NCBI GenBank assembly: GCA_028023455.1
Contig: JAQFVV010000050.1
Location: forward strand, 312,001-376,000
Reading direction: 5' to 3'
DNA: 64,000 nt
DNA from: Epiperipatus broadwayi
Lineage: Eukaryota > Onychophora > Udeonychophora > Euonychophora > Peripatidae
Below are positions 60,955-64,000 of this stretch, in pieces. The notes beneath the pieces were generated by a model. It searched no databases. It saw only the letters and a program-made list of their open reading frames with translations, and had not been told where the DNA came from. Position numbers and translations under genes: made by a program. Position 1 is the stretch's first letter, and each line of letters begins with the position of its first letter.

Positions 60955-61432
60955 GTGATAAACTCTCCATATAGTAATCCCATCCTGTGTAAGTCATAGT
61001 AATCAATGGCTGCAAGACGGTTTGTGCATAAAATTCCTATCTAGTGTCTAATGATCCAACGTCCCCAGACTGGTTTCTAGCATGTGGCTTTCATCAGTGA
61101 TGAGCCTTGGATCTGAGAGCACCGCACCTAGATCCATTTTATTATACCTGTGAATGAGTTTGGATTGAAAATATCTCTTTTCATTTTGGACTTACAGCGT
61201 TTTAGTTAACTAAAAAGGTAAAAGCTGGCTATTTGATGGTTGGATTAGATCCTAAGATCTACGTATAATGTTTTCAAATCTCATTATATGGGGATCGTTC
61301 TTACATCCATTGATTATTATGGCTTACACTGGATACCCTACTGTCCTACTGTATGGAGAGTTCCCCCTGTTTTAACAGCTTGTGTAAGCATAGGAAATGG
61401 TGATCACATGATGTTAAGTGGTTTAACATACA
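60955..61432. repeat. Family A inverted copy
   Basis: Starts AAACTCTCCATATAGTAATC (about 60961-60980) and ends AACAGCTTGTGTAAGCATAG...GATCACATGATGTTAAGTGG. The left part is a minus-strand unit with a good hammerhead. The right part keeps GATCCTAAGATCTACG and GCTTACACTGG blocks but has lost its hammerhead. Confidence 0.75.
61062..61103 (-). ncRNA. Family A hammerhead ribozyme candidate, minus strand
   Basis: CTGATGA (61097-61091), stem II AGC/GCU around CACAU, GAAA (61077-61074), CCAGUC with cleavage after GUC. Stem I UCAUCA/UGGGGA has five of six pairs. Stem III ACCAGU is less symmetrical than in other copies. Core bases intact. Confidence 0.65.
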
Positions 61433-61434
61433 AT

Positions 61435-61929
61435 ATATGTAAATGAATTACCATAACAAAGTTTAAGATTACAGCCAATCATTATTTTCAGAGGATTGGA
61501 TTTGAAATATTGTGACTTTATTATTACTTATAATATTTGAGACATAATAATTGATTCTAACTCTATGCTCGTCTAGTCAGAATATTTAACTTTGTTACAC
61601 CATATTTATGATTATTTCATGCTCTGAATTTTGACTCATCTAAAAGCAGGAATTTCACATTATTAAGATTTGATTATTGTATTGGATAACATATGTAAAC
61701 ATTGCTTTCACCCCTGCTATCAATAGGTTAGTATTGAAGCTATAAAATGATTGTATAGCAGAATTTGGGTTATTTAATTTAATGTGATATCAGAAACAGT
61801 AATTTTATTAATGGTGATTTAAATGTCAGTAAGCTTACTTAAATTTTATTCGAAAATAAATTTACATATTATTCATACTTAAGCTTTGAGCATATTTAAT
61901 TTATATATATAATCAAAACAAGTTATAAA
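61435..61929. other. No recognised feature
   Basis: AT-rich, nothing assigned. Confidence 0.4.
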
Positions 61930-62180
61930 TTTCGTAACTTGTCTTTAAGCTTGCATTTTATGATCACTAGATGGAGCTTACCAATTAGCTCCAAACAAGC
62001 TTTGTTTACATAAATGCCAAAAGAGATAGAATTCAAAATCTCTATCATTGTCACCCACCTCCAGACCAGCTGGTTTCGAGCTTATTAGCTCATGTCAGTG
62101 AAAGGCTGGGAGACTAGAAACTAGGCCTAAAATACCAAACTCTAAAGTCAGCACTTATCAAACATGTTTGTACACACACC
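61930..62180 (-). repeat. Family B hammerhead-type repeat
   Basis: Contains GATCACTAGATGGAGCTTAC, AAACAAGCTTTGTTTACATA and AGAGATAGAATTCAAAATCT, as in the palindrome at 55018-55234. Minus-strand ribozyme site 62055-62106: CTGACAT (62098-62092) instead of CTGANGA, a perfect five-pair stem II GAGCU/AGCUC around AAUA, GAAA (62077-62074), CCAGCUGGUC and a six-pair stem I. Only G8/A9 are wrong, which should abolish cleavage. Confidence 0.65.
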
Positions 62181-62184
62181 CACA

Positions 62185-62980
62185 CATATATATATATATA
62201 AGTAATAATGAATAGCTGTGGGATTGGAAAGTTTTAAAAATGATTATTTATTAGCCTGCTTTTTATAACAGGTTGTTTTAGTTTTAAAGCATTACTACAA
62301 ATGAAAGGTTAAATTATGCCATAATACATATTTAAATGTGCTATGCAGAGATCAGAACTAACATTGTGTGTGTTCATGTCCTAAAGGGAAAACTTAATAA
62401 ATATCAATCCCAAACTAACATGCATTGACATGAATTCTCAGAATTGGTTTATTTAACTTATAAAAATGTTAATGTAGCGGTCTATTACAGTCCCAATAGA
62501 ATATATTATTGTCTATATTGAGATCTTTGGTCAGAGTGAAGATGAACATCCATCCTTTACTTATAGAGGGCATTGACAATAATTTGGCGATTCATGATTT
62601 AAAAAAAGTTTGAGCTGTTATCATGTGAAATCTATTATATATACATTGAGCTATGATAATTTCATGTTTCACAATGATTATTTCTGTTTGATTAATAAAA
62701 CAAAGGTAACAAGGGTCAGATCATCTACATGTTTTTATAACATTAATTTTTAATACCATATTTACTCATTTCAAAAATCATTTTCAAAGAAATCATTTAA
62801 AGTCAAATAATTAATAAATATAGTATAACAAACCAATGTAAATATTATGCTTAAACATCAAATTGCCAGATTTCTTTATCAAAATAAGAATGACCACTTA
62901 CACATAAATCCTTTAACCTTATAATGAGACAATTTGATAAATTATCTTACTTAAGTTTTAATTTCAAAACAGACACTGAT
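62185..62980. other. No recognised feature
   Basis: AT-rich, nothing assigned. Confidence 0.4.
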
Positions 62981-62984
62981 GTCT

Positions 62985-63350
62985 AATGACTAATATTTGT
63001 GTAGTGTAACTTCCACTGTGCTACTCTTATGCAAGATAGGTACAGGCTTCTATCCACTTTTAACACCTTGTGGAAGAGTGTAATCATAAATTTATGAACA
63101 AAGACATGTCAAAAAGATGTATGATATTTAAGACACACATTTTGTGATGTACCAGTTGGCCCAGATCACAATCTCTTACACCTAACTTTATTATTATTGC
63201 CCTCACAACTTTGACACAATTCACTTGATTGCAGTATATTTATAATTTATATTATTCATTTATTAGACTAGAGATTATACATTTAATGAATAATATTTGT
63301 ATAGTGTGATTTTCACTACATGACTCTCATGCAAGGTAGGGGGTGGATAC
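62985..63350. repeat. Family D-like direct repeats next to the second PLE
   Basis: AATATTTGTGTAGTGTAACTTC...CTCTTATGCAAGATAGG (62992 on) and AATATTTGTATAGTGTGATTTTC...CTCTCATGCAAGGTAGG (63285 on) are about 293 bases apart. Between them are the family D blocks GTCAAAAAGATGTATGAT and CACATTTTGTGATGTACCAG. The repeat lies just upstream of the PLE reading frame. Confidence 0.4.
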
Positions 63351-63462
63351 AGTAAGAATTACATTATAGAAATATTATTTATTAAATGAATAATCTGTAA
63401 TGTAATAAATGAATACATTGATGCCATTTTAATACAATATGGCTAGAGATTTGGTTTAAATA

Positions 63463-63732
63463 GTGCTTAGATTGTTCGTTGCTTTAATATTTTATTGGTT
63501 TGTTACAAATATGACCATTAAACCAATAGTAAAAAGAGGTTATATTCCATATAAATCAAAAGTGCCAATGTCACACAAAATGGCAGGTTTGAAGTCCTTC
63601 TTATTTAGAAATAATAGTCTTTGCAAATATTCATCGGATAAAGGCAAAAATATTGAAATATATTTGAATGAATTGTTAAATGTTGGCTATAGTTATAATC
63701 ATATATATAATGTTATTAGAGATTTTAATTAA
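63463..63732 (+). pseudogene. PLE RT C-terminal/linker fragment
   Basis: 89 codons from a GTG just after a stop, so the start is not a real initiation site. Contains the conserved PLE pattern P-SHK-AGLKS-hRN and, at the end, GYSYNHIYNVIRDFN. After the stop at 63730, a +1 shift gives NTKYKNKNFNNNIDSPANKK, and a further shift restores the frame to the GIY-YIG side. More diverged than the copy at 0.3-1.8 kb and clearly a different PLE lineage by sequence. Confidence 0.7.
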
Positions 63733-64000
63733 TACAAAATATAAGAATAAAAATTTTAATAATAATATTGATTCTCCTGCTAATAAAAAATATGGATATC
63801 AATACCATATATTTCAAATGATCAAGTAAATTTTATAAGAAAAATTTATAAAGGTATATGTGAGATTGCATTTTACACACCTCCTACATTAAACAAATTA
63901 ATAAATAACTCCAAAGATAAAACCTCATTTATAAATAAAGATTGTGTCATTTATAAATGGATATGTAGGTGAGGCAGTGGATATATAGGTGAATCTAGAT
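63463..64000 (+). mobile_element. Second Penelope-like element, cut by the window edge
   Basis: Plus strand, frames in order. 63463-63732: an 89-codon frame with SHKMAGLKSFLFRNNSLCKY and LNELLNVGYSYNHIYNVIRD, matching the thumb and linker region after PLE RT motif 7. Then, after frameshifts, ISIPYISNDQVNFIRKIYKG (63796-63855), EIAFYTPPTLNKLINNSKDK (63862-63921) and VIYKWICR-stop-GSGYIGES (from 63949), the start of a GIY-YIG domain where a stop replaces the expected Cys. The catalytic RT part would lie upstream but is absent, so the copy is 5'-truncated and inactive. Confidence 0.75.

Overview
The window looks like intergenic DNA from an animal genome that is AT-rich and crowded with repeats. 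I found no host protein-coding exon and no RNA gene I would defend. Four things point to an invertebrate, most likely a mollusc and plausibly a cephalopod such as an octopus: Penelope-like elements (PLEs), AT-decayed APE-type LINEs, tRNA-headed SINEs, and very long ATCT arrays. The organism is an inference from repeat style, not from a gene.

Layout. 0.16-1.8 kb: a 5'-truncated PLE on the minus strand (reverse transcriptase plus GIY-YIG endonuclease, one frameshift) with a hammerhead-like motif just downstream. 2.1-2.8 kb: a mariner relic. 3.1-6.7 kb: two hammerhead-type repeats, then a tandem array of about 410-420 bp units that each carry a hammerhead motif, with an inverted copy on its left side. 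7.6-10.3 kb: foldback and hammerhead repeats and a MITE. 11.3-14.8 kb: two long ATCT arrays around a possible solo LTR and a CpG-retaining stretch. 14.9-18.8 kb: a tandemly duplicated MITE and a pogo/Tigger-like element. 22-34.6 kb: hammerhead repeats as palindromes, a dimer and a trimer, plus one SINE and a foldback element. 34.9-38.5 kb: a foldback MITE, a decayed minus-strand LINE and a hammerhead repeat. 39.6-55.7 kb: more hammerhead repeats, a second SINE and LINE 3' ends. 56.3-59.5 kb: a decayed plus-strand LINE. 60-63.4 kb: more hammerhead repeats. 63.46-64 kb: a second PLE running off the window.

The main observation is the number of hammerhead-ribozyme (HHR) motifs: CUGANGA, a short stem II, GAAA, a tiny self-complementary stem III and a UH cleavage site. 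They occur in at least six repeat families, called A to F here, as well as in the PLE. Stem III cores are ACGU (PLE), ACUAGU (A), ACCGGU (C), ACCAUGGU (E) and ACCAGCUGGU (B). HHRs with such minimal stem III helices are known from PLEs and metazoan retrozymes and are thought to cut as dimers. Families A, C and E occur here as direct tandem units of about 375-455 bp, the layout expected of retrozyme-like elements that give circular RNA. Family A also occurs as head-to-head palindromes, which is not the usual layout.

All HHR calls come from hand alignment and pairing. Covariance-model searches and RNA data would be needed to establish activity.
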